Origin: Myxococcus stipitatus
GTDB lineage: Bacteria; Myxococcota; Myxococcia; Myxococcales; Myxococcaceae
NCBI RefSeq assembly: GCF_037414475.1
Contig: NZ_CP147913.1
Location: 4,464,001 to 4,528,000, forward strand
DNA length: 64,000 nucleotides
Direction of reading: 5' to 3'
Numbering within the stretch: position 1 is the stretch's first letter; every line of letters begins with the position of its first letter. The notes under the pieces are model-generated. The model did no database searches. It saw nothing but the letters and a program-made list of their open reading frames with translations, and was not told the DNA's origin. Shown in pieces: positions 16,585-25,417 of this stretch. A program made the position numbers and the translations under genes.

Positions 16585-18318
16585 TCACGGCTGCAACAGA
16601 TTGAGCTTGAAGATGCTCAGCGCGCCCGCTGTCACCTCGAGGTCCCGCGTCACGCTCTTGCCCAACTGCGTGTTGACCACCGTCACCGAGTAGCGCTTCG
16701 CGGGAAGCGCCACGATGTCCATGGGTGTCTCGCCCAGGAGCTTCCCGTTCAGATAGATGGCGGCGTACGGCCGGATGCGAAACTCCACCGACCCCATCGC
16801 GGCTCCCTTCTCCCGTGTCTCCTTCGTGGAGGTGTCCACGGAAGCCGGCACCGCGCTCGCTCCTCGCCGCACTCGAGGCTTCTCCTTACGCCCTCCCTGC
16901 TTCACCACCAGGGCCGAGGGCTCCTCATCCGCCTCGCCAGGCTCCACCTGGACCACGCGGACCTCAGAACCCGCGTCCACACCGTGCCCCGTCGTCTCAT
17001 CATCTCGAGCCACGGGCATCGGCATGACCGCTCCCCCCGTGTCACCCCGCGCCCCGGGCAACGGGGGCTCCTCTCTCACAGGCTCGACCACACGCTCTTG
17101 AACCCCGGGCGCATCACCACCCCCCACCGCCTGCGTCACCCCGGGAGCTGAGGCACGCTCTCCCCCGAGCATCACCCATCCACCCGCCGCTGCAATCAAC
17201 ACACACCCCATCAGCACCGCGGGAACCACCCACTTCCCCGCAGCACGTGACTCCCCCCGAGGCCGCGGCTCTGTCGCCTCCCGCAACTCCGCCGTCGGCC
17301 CTCCCCACTCGGGCGCCGTGGAGTTCACCCCCTCGGACTCCAACGGAGTCGTGGGCACCGGGGCGTCCTCGGATGGAGTCATCGTCACCGGTGTCGGAAC
17401 GACGTGCTCATCCACCGTCAGCGCAATCGAGCGCGCGAGCTGGTACGCGCCCACTGGCTCACCCGTCGACATCACGAAGCGCTCCAGGTCGGCTTGAAGC
17501 GCGCGGCAGTCCGGGTAGCGGTCCTCGCGCTTCTTCCTCAACGCCACGGAGATGATGGATTGAAGCGCCTGGGGAATGTCCTCGCGATGGCGGCTCACTG
17601 GCACCGGCTCGCGTTCGAGGACGGCGTGCATCGTCGCCACGGCGGACGCTTCCTCGAAGGGAAGATGCCCGGTGAGCAGTTCGTACAGCACCACGCCCAA
17701 CGCATACACATCCACGCGGCGGTCCAGCGGCTCCCCCCGCACCTGCTCGGGCGGCATGTACGGGACCTTGCCCTTCACCATGCCCGTCTGCGTGCGGTGC
17801 TTCTGCCCCACCACCTTCGCGATGCCGAAGTCCACCACCTTCACCGCGCCCTGCCGCGACACCAGGATGTTGTCCGGGCTCACGTCCCGGTGAATCAACC
17901 CGAGCGCCTGTCCCGTGACGGGGTCCTCGAAGTCATGCGCGAAGGCCAGCCCCTCCGCCGCCAGCGCCACCACCTTCGCGCAGATGTTGGGCGGCAGGAG
18001 CAACCCCCGGGAACGGGCCTCTCTGCGCCAGCGCCTCAGGTTGGGCCCATCGATGAACTCCATCGCGAGGAAGTACGTCCCCTCCGACTCACCGAAATCG
18101 AAAATCTGGACGATGTGCGGATGATTCAGCCGCGCGACCAGCCGCGCCTCCCCCAGGAACATCTCCACGAAGGACGGGTCCTCCGCCAGATGCGGGAGGA
18201 TGCGCTTCAACACCAACGTCTTCTCGAAGCCCCCAGGCCCCACCGCCTTGGCCAGGAACACCTCCGCCATGCCTCCCGCCGCGAGCTTGCGAATGAGCTG
18301 GTATTTCCCGACGTCCAT
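16585..18318 (-). CDS. Ser/Thr protein kinase with C-terminal PEGA domain
   Basis: 577 aa from the ATG at 18318, just before the glycine-rich loop; the frame is open further upstream, but that part is unlikely to be translated. Kinase domain ~6-285: LAAGGMAEVFLAK, catalytic Lys38 (VLKRI), HRDVSPDN (Asp145), VDFGIAK (Asp163), and MPPEQVRG in the activation region. One transmembrane helix lies at ~362-385. The exported part is Pro/Glu-rich and ends in a PEGA-like domain ~505-570 (RPYAAIYLNGKLLGETPMD). All catalytic residues are present, so it should be an active Hanks-type kinase. PEGA domains outside may sense the envelope. It is one of three kinases of the same design in this window. Confidence 0.92.
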   Translation of the reverse strand: MDVGKYQLIRKLAAGGMAEVFLAKAVGPGGFEKTLVLKRILPHLAEDPSFVEMFLGEARLVARLNHPHIVQIFDFGESEGTYFLAMEFIDGPNLRRWRREARSRGLLLPPNICAKVVALAAEGLAFAHDFEDPVTGQALGLIHRDVSPDNILVSRQGAVKVVDFGIAKVVGQKHRTQTGMVKGKVPYMPPEQVRGEPLDRRVDVYALGVVLYELLTGHLPFEEASAVATMHAVLEREPVPVSRHREDIPQALQSIISVALRKKREDRYPDCRALQADLERFVMSTGEPVGAYQLARSIALTVDEHVVPTPVTMTPSEDAPVPTTPLESEGVNSTAPEWGGPTAELREATEPRPRGESRAAGKWVVPAVLMGCVLIAAAGGWVMLGGERASAPGVTQAVGGGDAPGVQERVVEPVREEPPLPGARGDTGGAVMPMPVARDDETTGHGVDAGSEVRVVQVEPGEADEEPSALVVKQGGRKEKPRVRRGASAVPASVDTSTKETREKGAAMGSVEFRIRPYAAIYLNGKLLGETPMDIVALPAKRYSVTVVNTQLGKSVTRDLEVTAGALSIFKLNLLQP

Positions 18319-18600
18319 TCCAGGAAGGTTCCTCCAGCTTCCTCTCACGAGGAAACCCCTTTCCCACCGCAACCCGATGACATGAGTGTCGGCTGGCGAA
18401 AACCGGCCGCCCCACCCCCCCTGTACCCAGGTCCAAGGCGGTCGGGCAGACACACCCAGCAAGCGCCATCTGCGTCCATACTTTGTTGAAGCCAGACACG
18501 AAGCGCCTGTCTCTACCTCCAAGGCACGGCCGCCAGGCAGGGAAGCGGGATGACGGGCGCCCCCGAGGTAGCCCTACACCCACTTCCACCCTGACCACAG
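18319..18600. promoter_or_regulatory. divergent intergenic region, kinase / ABC importer
   Basis: 282 bp between divergently transcribed genes, so it must hold promoters for both. No clear -35/-10 pair, sigma-54 element or palindrome was recognised. Confidence 0.35.
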
Positions 18601-19530
18601 GTGCCTAGCTTGTGGCCGATGCTGCGTGCCCTTCTCGGCCGATGGCGAAGCTCGCTGCGCCTGCTGCGGCCGGCCCATGTGGAAGCCGACCACGCGAAAA
18701 TCTCCGTCACCCAGCTGGGCCATCGCTACGCCAACAGAGTCGTGGCCCTCAAGGACGTGGACCTCAACGTCCGCTCGGGGGAGTTCATCTGTCTGCTCGG
18801 CCCCTCCGGGTGCGGCAAGTCCACCCTCCTCTACGCGCTCGCCGGCCACGTGCGGCCCACTGGCGGCACGGTGTCCATCGACGGACAACGCATCACCGGC
18901 CCCGGGCCCAACCGGCTCCTCATGTTCCAGGAGGCCGCGCTCTTCCCATGGCTCAGCGTGCGCGGAAACATCACCTTCGCCCTCGCCGCCCGAGGCGTGC
19001 CTCGCTCCGAGCGCAAGGAGCGCGCGGACCAGTACATCCGGCGCGTCCACCTCCAGGGCTTCGAGGAGACCCTCCCGCACCAGCTCTCCGGCGGCATGAA
19101 GATGCGCGCGAGCCTCGCCCGCGCGCTCGCCGTGGACCCCACCGTGCTCCTCATGGATGAGCCCTTCGGCTCGCTGGACGCCCAGACGCGCATCCACATG
19201 CAGGAGCTCCTCCAGTCCATCTGGATGCGCACGCACAAGACCGTGGTCTTCGTCACCCACGACGTGCACGAGGCCCTCATGCTGGGCACCCGCGTGGTCC
19301 TCATGGCGCCGCGCCCCGGCCGCATCGTGAGGGATTTGGAGGTCCACCTGCCCATGCCGCGCCGCCCGGATGACGCGGCCCTCACGGAGATGGTCCGCCA
19401 CGTCCAGCGGCTGCTGAGTGAAGTGGAGCGCACCAACATCCCCGAGCCCCCGCCGTCACCGCGAGCCTCCTCGCCCGCGGTCTCAGGCCCCGCGCTGTCC
19501 GCGCCAGGAGTGCCCCGGCCCGCGAGGTGA
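18601..19530 (+). CDS. ABC importer ATP-binding protein (NitT/TauT, SsuB/NrtD-like)
   Basis: About 310 aa. Walker A GPSGCGKST (~67-75), Q-loop FQEAALFPWLS, ABC signature LSGGMKMRASLARAL, Walker B VLLMDEPFGSLD and switch His VTHD are all intact. Short Q-loop-to-signature spacing and the MFQEAALFPWL phrase are typical of the nitrate/sulfonate/taurine importer subfamily. A ~30-residue Pro/Ser/Ala-rich tail follows the domain. The GTG at 18601 or the ATG at 18619 could be the start; neither has a strong ribosome site. It lies 3 bp before the permease gene and forms an importer unit with the following two genes. Confidence 0.92.
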   Translation: MPSLWPMLRALLGRWRSSLRLLRPAHVEADHAKISVTQLGHRYANRVVALKDVDLNVRSGEFICLLGPSGCGKSTLLYALAGHVRPTGGTVSIDGQRITGPGPNRLLMFQEAALFPWLSVRGNITFALAARGVPRSERKERADQYIRRVHLQGFEETLPHQLSGGMKMRASLARALAVDPTVLLMDEPFGSLDAQTRIHMQELLQSIWMRTHKTVVFVTHDVHEALMLGTRVVLMAPRPGRIVRDLEVHLPMPRRPDDAALTEMVRHVQRLLSEVERTNIPEPPPSPRASSPAVSGPALSAPGVPRPAR

Positions 19531-19533
19531 ACC

Positions 19534-20313
19534 ATGAAGCGTGACTCGACGCTCAAGCGCTACGCACAGAAGCTGGCCTTGTTGGTGTTGCTGCTCGGGA
19601 CATGGGAAGGACTCTCCCGGCTGGGAATCTGGTCTCCCTACCTCTTCCCCGGCCCCGTCACGGTCGGCAGGAGCCTGGTGAAGATGGCCGCGGATGGACG
19701 CTTGTGGGAGGCGACCCTGCTCTCACTGGGGCGGCTGGGGCGCGCGTACTTCATCTCGGTGGCCATCGGTGTCCCGCTGGGACTGCTGATGGCCCGGCTC
19801 ACCTTCTTCCGCAACGCGGTGAAGCCCGTGGTGATGGGCCTGCAAGCCCTGCCCTCCATCTGCTGGCTGCCCCTGGCGCTCCTGTGGTTCGGGCTGACGG
19901 ACGCCGCCATCCTCTTCGTCGTGGTCATGGGCAGCGTGCTGGGCATCGCCATCGCCACGGAGGACAGCGTGCAGGGCGTGGACCCGCAGCTGCTCCGCGT
20001 CGCGAGCACGCTGGGCGTGCGAGGGCTGCGCTTCCAGTTCGGCGTGCTGCTGCCCGCGGCGCTCCCCGGCATCGTCACCGGACTCAAGCTGGGGTGGAGC
20101 TTCGCATGGCGCGCCCTGCTCGCGGGTGAGCTGCTGTTCGTGTCCGGCGGGCTGGGGCAATTGCTCACCGTGGGCCGCGAGCTGATGGACGTGCCTCAGG
20201 TCATGGCCGTCATGGTGGCCATCATCCTCATCGGCACCCTCGTGGACCGTGTCCTCTTCCAGACGGTGGAAGTCCGGCTGCGCCGCCGCTGGGGCCTGGA
20301 AGGGGCGATGTGA
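19534..20313 (+). CDS. ABC importer permease (NitT/TauT, SsuC/NrtB-like)
   Basis: 259 aa with about six transmembrane segments. The phrase ALPGIVTGLKLGWSFAWRALLAGE contains the EAA-loop motif that docks on the ATPase; the family pattern is AAxPxIxxGLrxxxxxAWxxxVxaE. The N-terminus FPGPVTVGRSLVKM is also typical of SsuC/NrtB. It is translationally coupled to the ATPase gene upstream and followed after 81 bp by the binding-protein gene. It forms the membrane pore of the importer, probably as a homodimer. Confidence 0.92.
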   Translation: MKRDSTLKRYAQKLALLVLLLGTWEGLSRLGIWSPYLFPGPVTVGRSLVKMAADGRLWEATLLSLGRLGRAYFISVAIGVPLGLLMARLTFFRNAVKPVVMGLQALPSICWLPLALLWFGLTDAAILFVVVMGSVLGIAIATEDSVQGVDPQLLRVASTLGVRGLRFQFGVLLPAALPGIVTGLKLGWSFAWRALLAGELLFVSGGLGQLLTVGRELMDVPQVMAVMVAIILIGTLVDRVLFQTVEVRLRRRWGLEGAM

Positions 20314-20394
20314 GGCATTGAGACGTGAAGCGCTCGACGCTTCGGCGACGTCCCCGTTGCCAACCCACCTCACCGTCCCTCTTCTTGCCTGCCT

Positions 20395-21411
20395 ATGCGT
20401 GCCATTCGGTTGCCCTGGGTGTTCGTGCTCGCCGGACTGGTGATGTCCGGCGTGGGTTGCAAGCGCGAGTCCTCGCGTGGAGCGGACGCACCGCTGCGGC
20501 TGGGCTTCTTCCCGAACATCACGCATGCCCAGGCGCTGGTGGGCAACGCGGAGGGCGCTTTCGCCTCGGAGCCCGGCGTGGGCAAGCTGGAGGTGAAGCA
20601 ATTCAACGCGGGGCCCGCGGCCATGGAGGCGCTGGTGGCGGGCTCGCTCGACGTCTCCTACGTGGGCAATGGACCGGCCATCAACACGTTCCTCAAGGCC
20701 GGGCGGGAGCTGCGCATCATCGCGGGGGCCGTCAACGGCGGCGCCATCCTGGTGACCCGCACCGCGAAGACGCCCGCGGAGCTGAAGGGCAAGAAGCTGG
20801 CGACGCCTCAATTGGGCAACACCCAGGACATCGCGCTGCGCTACTGGCTCAAGCAGCAGGGCTTGAAGACGAACCTGGACGGCACGGGCGACGTGCAGAT
20901 TGTGCCGCTGAGCAACTCCGACATCCTCATCCAGTACCTGCGCGGCGGCATCGAAGGCGCCTGGGTTCCCGAGCCCTGGGGCACTCGCATGCTGATGGAC
21001 CCGGAGGGCGGGGGGCAGATACTCGTGGACGAGAAGACGCTGTGGCCCGACGGGCGCTTCCCCACCACGGTGGTCGTGACGACGCGCAAGGTGCTGGAGA
21101 CCCAGCGCCCGCGCATCGTCGCCCTGCTGCGCGCGCACGTGAAGCTCACCGAGCGCTGGAAGAAGGACCCGGAGACCTTCGCCACCCAGGTCAACGCCGC
21201 CTTCGGCAAGCTGACGCAGAAGCCGCTCGCGCCCCCCATCCTCAAGGGAGCCTTCTCACGCCTGGAGCCCAGCCTGGACCCGGTGCCCTCCGCGCTGAGC
21301 ACCGCCGCGAAACATGCGCAGGAGCTGGGCTTCATCCCCTCCTCGGACATCAGCGGCCTGGTGGACCTGAGCGCGCTCGACGAAGCGCGCGGGAGCGGCG
21401 CGAAGCCCTGA
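20395..21411 (+). CDS. substrate-binding lipoprotein of the NitT/TauT importer (SsuA-like)
   Basis: 338 aa. The N-terminal signal ends in a lipobox-like SGVGC (Cys22), so it should be tethered to the inner membrane on the periplasmic face. The mature start LRLGFFPNITHAQALVGNAEG is the SsuA/NrtA signature. The blocks VSYVGNGPAINTFLKAG, ELKGKKLATPQLGNTQDIALRYWLKQQGL and GAWVPEPWGTRM follow the same family. Likely ligands are aliphatic sulfonates, taurine, nitrate or a pyrimidine precursor; nothing in the sequence decides between them. No sulfonatase, nitrate reductase or thiamine gene is adjacent. Confidence 0.9.
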   Translation: MRAIRLPWVFVLAGLVMSGVGCKRESSRGADAPLRLGFFPNITHAQALVGNAEGAFASEPGVGKLEVKQFNAGPAAMEALVAGSLDVSYVGNGPAINTFLKAGRELRIIAGAVNGGAILVTRTAKTPAELKGKKLATPQLGNTQDIALRYWLKQQGLKTNLDGTGDVQIVPLSNSDILIQYLRGGIEGAWVPEPWGTRMLMDPEGGGQILVDEKTLWPDGRFPTTVVVTTRKVLETQRPRIVALLRAHVKLTERWKKDPETFATQVNAAFGKLTQKPLAPPILKGAFSRLEPSLDPVPSALSTAAKHAQELGFIPSSDISGLVDLSALDEARGSGAKP

Positions 21412-21415
21412 CGCG

Positions 21416-22378
21416 TCACTCCCCGCTGAAGACGCGAGGCCCCTCCTCCGGGCCGTAGAACCCGGTGAGCTCCCGGTGGTGCGCCATGGTGAGCCGGCAG
21501 CAGGTGATGAGCCGCTGCCGGATGCGGGCCTGCTCCGAGGCGCTCAGCGGCCCGGAGTCCGCGAAGGGCTCCATCCACTCGCGCAAATCTCCCCCGTCGC
21601 CCTCGTCCGGGTCCCTCAGCCCCACGCCCATGCACGCGGAATAGGACAGCGCGTCCTCCGTCCCCAGCCAGCGCAGGTGTTCGATGAGCGCCCGCATCGA
21701 CGCGAGCGGAACCGCCCGCTCCAGCTCCTCCTCCGTCAACCCCGCCCCGAGCAACACGCGCTTCAATCCCATGAGCCGCGAGGACTCACGCGACAGCCCC
21801 GCGCCCAGGAGCACCTTCATCCGCTCCGCGGCCTGCGCCGCCACCACCGCCTCGCGGTGCGCGGAGACCGCCGCCGCCAGGTGATGGCTCTCCAGCAGGT
21901 ACCCGACCGCGAGCCGGCGGGACACCTCCTCCGTCCACGAGCACCGAGGTGACAGAGGCGAGGTCCCCCACCGCCGCCGGGCAATCCCCGCCAGCGAACG
22001 CAGATGCTCGTAGTACGTCAGCGCGTCCACTCGCAGCCCCCCCGTCTGCACCAGCACCGCGCGCTGGTAGAGCTCCCGCGCCACCCACGACACCCGCGCC
22101 AGACTCAAGCGCGCCTCCGTGGCGACGCCCATCAGCGTGCGCCGGCCGTCCATCAGGTGAAGCACCCGCCACGCCGCCTCCGCGCTCGCCTCGTCGAGCG
22201 TCACCTCCCAGGACTCACCCTCCGTCGAGCCCAGCACCAGCTCCCGCCGCGCGAGGCCCTCCGGCCGCACCCAGCTGGCCAGCGCCAGCTTCATGACGGG
22301 AACCAGCGGCTCCGGCGTCCGGACGCAGGTCCTCCCGTCACGTCCCGTGACAAGAGGCCGACCACCGTCATCTCGCAT
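21416..22378 (-). CDS. winged-helix-like plus TenA/PqqC-like helical protein, function unknown
   Basis: About 320 aa from the ATG at 22378, which follows GGTGGAG at 5 nt. Residues ~40-115 look like a winged helix (LHLMDGRRTLMGVATEARLS, then LYQRAVLV), reminiscent of peptide-recognition or PqqD-type modules. Residues ~135-320 are all-helical with ESHHLAAAVSAHREAVV and a final CCRLTMAHHRELTGFYGPE, a distribution of His/Glu resembling TenA/PqqC/heme-oxygenase-like or iron-containing redox enzymes. These similarities are by eye and weak. The gene ends 4 bp from the importer binding-protein gene, convergently. If the importer is of the ThiXYZ type, a TenA-like enzyme would fit thiamine salvage, but the N-terminal domain argues against a plain TenA. 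Confidence 0.5.
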   Translation of the reverse strand: MRDDGGRPLVTGRDGRTCVRTPEPLVPVMKLALASWVRPEGLARRELVLGSTEGESWEVTLDEASAEAAWRVLHLMDGRRTLMGVATEARLSLARVSWVARELYQRAVLVQTGGLRVDALTYYEHLRSLAGIARRRWGTSPLSPRCSWTEEVSRRLAVGYLLESHHLAAAVSAHREAVVAAQAAERMKVLLGAGLSRESSRLMGLKRVLLGAGLTEEELERAVPLASMRALIEHLRWLGTEDALSYSACMGVGLRDPDEGDGGDLREWMEPFADSGPLSASEQARIRQRLITCCRLTMAHHRELTGFYGPEEGPRVFSGE

Positions 22379-22602
22379 GCACTCCACCTCTCGAGGATGA
22401 GCGGACCGCGCGCGCACCCTCGCTTACACCCGGCCCTGCCTCCGGCGGGCCCTTCGAACCGGAGTCCACGGCGCCACCACGCCGCTGGTGGCTGAACGGA
22501 CCCGCGCGGAATCCGTCGGCCGGTGGTCATTTCCCGACCGGGACGGCTCGAACTCCTCGTGGGGGTTGGCCACGCACAGGCGCCCGGCCAGGATGGCGCG
22601 CC

Positions 22603-23379
22603 ATGAAGATGGAGAGCGTGGAAGAGACGCTGGAGCGTATCGCCCGTGAGGTGGAGCTCACCCCCGGGGGCGTACTCGCGTTCGACGGAGACGGCACGCT
22701 GTGGAGCGGCGACGTGGGTGATGAGCTGTTCATGGCCGTGACGGGCCATGACGCCGTCCGGGAGCAGGCCCTGCCCCGGCTCTCCGCCATGGCCGCCGCG
22801 CATGGACTGGAGACCGAGGGCGGCGCCAGCACCCTCTCCCGCAGGCTCTTCTCCGCCTTCGAGACCGGCATCGTCTCCCAGCGCGACGTCTGCGAGCTGG
22901 GCGCGTGGATGTTCGCGGGCTGGCGTCTGGATGAACTGCGGGACTTCGCCCGCGGCGTGGTGGAGTCACACGGACTGGCCCACCGCATCCAACGCGAGAC
23001 GCACCGCGTGTTGGACTGGGCACGAGAGCGTGACATTCCCTGTTACGTGGTGAGCGCCTCTTCCCTCGCGGTGGTCGAGGCCGCCGCGCGCGTCCTGGGC
23101 CTCCCCCCCGAGAACGTGGTGGCCACCACCCCCCAGGTCTCGGACGGCGTGGTGATGGCGGACATCGTCGCCCCCATCCCCTACGGGCCTGGAAAGGTCA
23201 CCTGTCTGAGGGCTCGCACGGGGCGGCCCCTGTATGCGGCCTTCGGAGACAATGTCTTTGATTTGGAGATGCTGGCCGCCTCCCGGGTACCGGTGGCGGT
23301 GCGTCCCAAGGCGCGCCTGGTGGAGCGGGCCGACAGCCTGCCCTCGATGGTCCAGTTGCACCCGGTCCCCAGCCACTGA
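22603..23379 (+). CDS. HAD family phosphatase (phosphoserine phosphatase-like, HAD-IB)
   Basis: 258 aa. Motif I is AFDGDGTLWSGDVGDELF, with the nucleophile and general-acid Asp pair in DGDGT. Motif II is YVVSASS, motif III Lys is in PYGPGKVTCL, and motif IV is FGDNVFDLEML. The cap is helical (type C1), as in SerB and related HAD-IB hydrolases. Cytoplasmic. Substrate could be phosphoserine or another small phosphate ester; full SerB motifs outside the core are not obvious, so the specific name is withheld. It is divergent from the preceding gene. Confidence 0.85.
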   Translation: MKMESVEETLERIAREVELTPGGVLAFDGDGTLWSGDVGDELFMAVTGHDAVREQALPRLSAMAAAHGLETEGGASTLSRRLFSAFETGIVSQRDVCELGAWMFAGWRLDELRDFARGVVESHGLAHRIQRETHRVLDWARERDIPCYVVSASSLAVVEAAARVLGLPPENVVATTPQVSDGVVMADIVAPIPYGPGKVTCLRARTGRPLYAAFGDNVFDLEMLAASRVPVAVRPKARLVERADSLPSMVQLHPVPSH

Positions 23380-23488
23380 CAGCGTCGTCTGGGGAACGCA
23401 GCCGCCAAGCTTTTGGCGACGCCCGCCAGCGCGTCCGTGCTAACTGGCGGCTGCACTTTTCTCAATCCCGCCACGGAGAGACACAGTC

Positions 23489-24583
23489 ATGCCGCTCATC
23501 GCCCTGCGTCCCCTGCTCGACTACGCCGCCGCCAACAACTTCGGGGTCGCCGCGCTCAACGTCAACAACATGGAGCAGATCCAGGCCATCATGGAGGCCG
23601 CTCGCGCCACCCAGAGCCCGGTCATCATCCAGGCCTCGCGCGGGGCACGCAAGTACACCAATGACCTGTTCCTGCGGAACCTGATGCAGGCCGCGGTGGA
23701 GCTCTATCCGGAGATTCCCATCGTCATGCACCAGGACCATGGCAACTCGCCGGACACCTGTGTCAGCGCCATCCGAATGGGCTTCACCAGCGTGATGATG
23801 GACGGCTCGCTCGAGGACGACGGCAAGACGCCCTCCAGCTACGAGTACAACGTGGCCGTCACCCGCGAGGTGGTCAACGTGGCCCACCGCTTCGGCGTGT
23901 CCGTGGAAGGTGAGCTGGGCGTGCTCGGCTCGCTGGAGCACGGCATGGGTGAGAAGGAGGACGGCCACGGCGCCGAGGGCAAGCTCACGCTGGACCAGCT
24001 GCTCACCGACCCGGACCAGGCCGTGGACTTCGTCAACCGCACCGGCATCGACGCGCTCGCCGTCGCCATGGGCACCAGCCACGGCGCCTACAAGTTCTCC
24101 CGCAAGCCCAGCGGCGACGTGCTCGCCATGAGCCGCATCGAGGAGATCCACAAGAAGATCCCCAACTGTCACCTGGTGATGCACGGCTCCAGCTCCGTCC
24201 CCAAGGAGCTGTGTGACATCATCAACGCCAACGGCGGTCGCATCAAGGAGACCTACGGCGTGCCGGTGGAGGAGATTCAGCGCGGCATCCGCGCGGGCGT
24301 GAGGAAGATCAACGTCGACACGGACAACCGCCTCGCCATCACCGGCGCCATCCGAAAGGCGTTCTTCGCCAAGCCCGAGGAGTTCGACCCGCGCTACTAC
24401 CTGACGCCCGCCCGCGCCGCGATGCAGGCCGTGTGCGAGGAGCGCATGAAGCAGTTCGGTCAGGCGGGCCACGCGAAGAAGGTGCCGCTCGTCTCGCTGG
24501 AGCAGATGGCGCGCGACTACCAGGCCGGCAAGTTCGGCGACAACGCGCGCCCCGACACGGTCGTCGGCTCGAAGAAGAAGTAG
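23489..24583 (+). CDS. fba: class II fructose-bisphosphate aldolase
   Basis: 364 aa, the length and layout of the zinc-dependent class II type known as the Calvin-cycle subtype. It interconverts fructose 1,6-bisphosphate with dihydroxyacetone phosphate and glyceraldehyde 3-phosphate. Zinc and catalytic residues sit in VMHQDHGNS (Asp83, His84), [20 protein letters not shown] and [18 protein letters not shown] contributes substrate-phosphate binding. The ATG follows GGAGAG at 8 nt. The gene stands alone and is closed by a strong hairpin (24590-24630), as expected of a highly expressed glycolytic gene. There are no other Calvin-cycle genes here. Confidence 0.97.
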   Translation: MPLIALRPLLDYAAANNFGVAALNVNNMEQIQAIMEAARATQSPVIIQASRGARKYTNDLFLRNLMQAAVELYPEIPIVMHQDHGNSPDTCVSAIRMGFTSVMMDGSLEDDGKTPSSYEYNVAVTREVVNVAHRFGVSVEGELGVLGSLEHGMGEKEDGHGAEGKLTLDQLLTDPDQAVDFVNRTGIDALAVAMGTSHGAYKFSRKPSGDVLAMSRIEEIHKKIPNCHLVMHGSSSVPKELCDIINANGGRIKETYGVPVEEIQRGIRAGVRKINVDTDNRLAITGAIRKAFFAKPEEFDPRYYLTPARAAMQAVCEERMKQFGQAGHAKKVPLVSLEQMARDYQAGKFGDNARPDTVVGSKKK

Positions 24584-24589
24584 TCACGG

Positions 24590-24630
24590 GCTTGGGGGAG
24601 CACCGCGCTCGTGTCGCGGCTCCCCCAAGC
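24590..24630 (+). terminator. strong hairpin terminator after fba
   Basis: Perfect 12-bp inverted repeat GCTTGGGGGAGC / GCTCCCCCAAGC with a 17-nt loop, starting 6 bp after the fba stop. There is no T-run. It also lies 17 bp from the end of the convergent gene at 24648, so it may serve both. Confidence 0.8.
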
Positions 24631-24647
24631 GCGTCGCGGCTAGCGCT

Positions 24648-25139
24648 TCACTCCTTCAGGCCGTGGAGCGAGGTGGCCATGTTCTCCACCTCGTTCTCGG
24701 TCTGGTAGCTGGCCACCACGTGCCGGCCCGGCTTGGGTCTCTGCTTCAGCCGCAGCGCCTGCATGTCCAGGGGAACGACGGCGCCCACCTCGTTCTCGAC
24801 GTAGAGCACGTCCCCCTTCATCTCCACCACGTTCCCCTCGATGATTCGCGTCCGCTTCGAGTCTCGGAGGACTTCCACCTGGGGTCCCTGGGTGATGGGG
24901 GCCTGGGGCTGGGTGGGTGTCACGTCGACGCCAATCATGCCGCCCAGGTTGAGCGGAGGAATGGCGGGGCCGGTGGGCTGGCCAAAGCTCTCCACCACTT
25001 CGGACCCCGCGGCCGCCGAGACGTCGGTGGGTTGGTTGGGGTCTCTCGCCGCTCCCACCATGGGCAGCAGCAACGCCGCCAAGGACGACATGGCCAGCGT
25101 GGTGGACTTCCACCTTCGACCAGAGGTGTTTCGTGTCAT
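24648..25139 (-). CDS. secreted protein of unknown function
   Basis: 163 aa with an N-terminal signal peptide (basic start, then TTLAMSSLAALLLPMVGAA) and likely cleavage after GAA. The mature part has a Pro/Gln-rich linker (~45-90) and a compact C-terminal region with IIEGNVVEMKGDVLYVENEVGAVVPLD, which looks like a small beta-barrel repeat. This resembles hypothetical periplasmic proteins carrying a short KOW/SH3-like domain. No cysteine in the mature protein. Function unknown. Divergent from the NYN gene, with a palindrome in the shared promoter region. Confidence 0.7.
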   Translation of the reverse strand: MTRNTSGRRWKSTTLAMSSLAALLLPMVGAARDPNQPTDVSAAAGSEVVESFGQPTGPAIPPLNLGGMIGVDVTPTQPQAPITQGPQVEVLRDSKRTRIIEGNVVEMKGDVLYVENEVGAVVPLDMQALRLKQRPKPGRHVVASYQTENEVENMATSLHGLKE

Positions 25140-25263
25140 CGCTCGTTCTCCGGCTGGGGGTCCTTGGACCCGACTCGCCAGAAGCTAGGCCACGTCCCAC
25201 CGCTCACGCCTGGACCGCGCCCCGGCCACCACGCGGCGGACCGGGCCACCGCTGCCATCGAGT

Positions 25264-25278
25264 GTTCATCTCATGAAC
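25264..25278. promoter_or_regulatory. 15-bp palindrome between divergent genes
   Basis: GTTCATCTCATGAAC, a perfect inverted repeat (GTTCAT / ATGAAC around CTC), lies in the 278-bp region between the secreted-protein gene and the NYN gene. Size and symmetry suit a dimeric repressor site; no such regulator is adjacent. Confidence 0.4.
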
Positions 25279-25417
25279 GGGTGCACCCCCGAGCCGCCGA
25301 GAACAGGCTAGGGTGCGTCCGCAAGGCCTGTCAGGCGCCCTCCCCAGGAGGAAGCGCCGGGCCGTCACTCTTCCTTCTGGCGCCGCCCGACGCGACGCCA
25401 CACCGCAGGGGCCGCAC

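Noticed and set aside
18601..22378. Thiamine-precursor importer with TenA
   Set aside because: The binding protein carries the SsuA-type start (GFFPNITHAQALVG) rather than a ThiY/THI5 pattern and the neighbour is not a plain TenA, so this specific role is not claimed.
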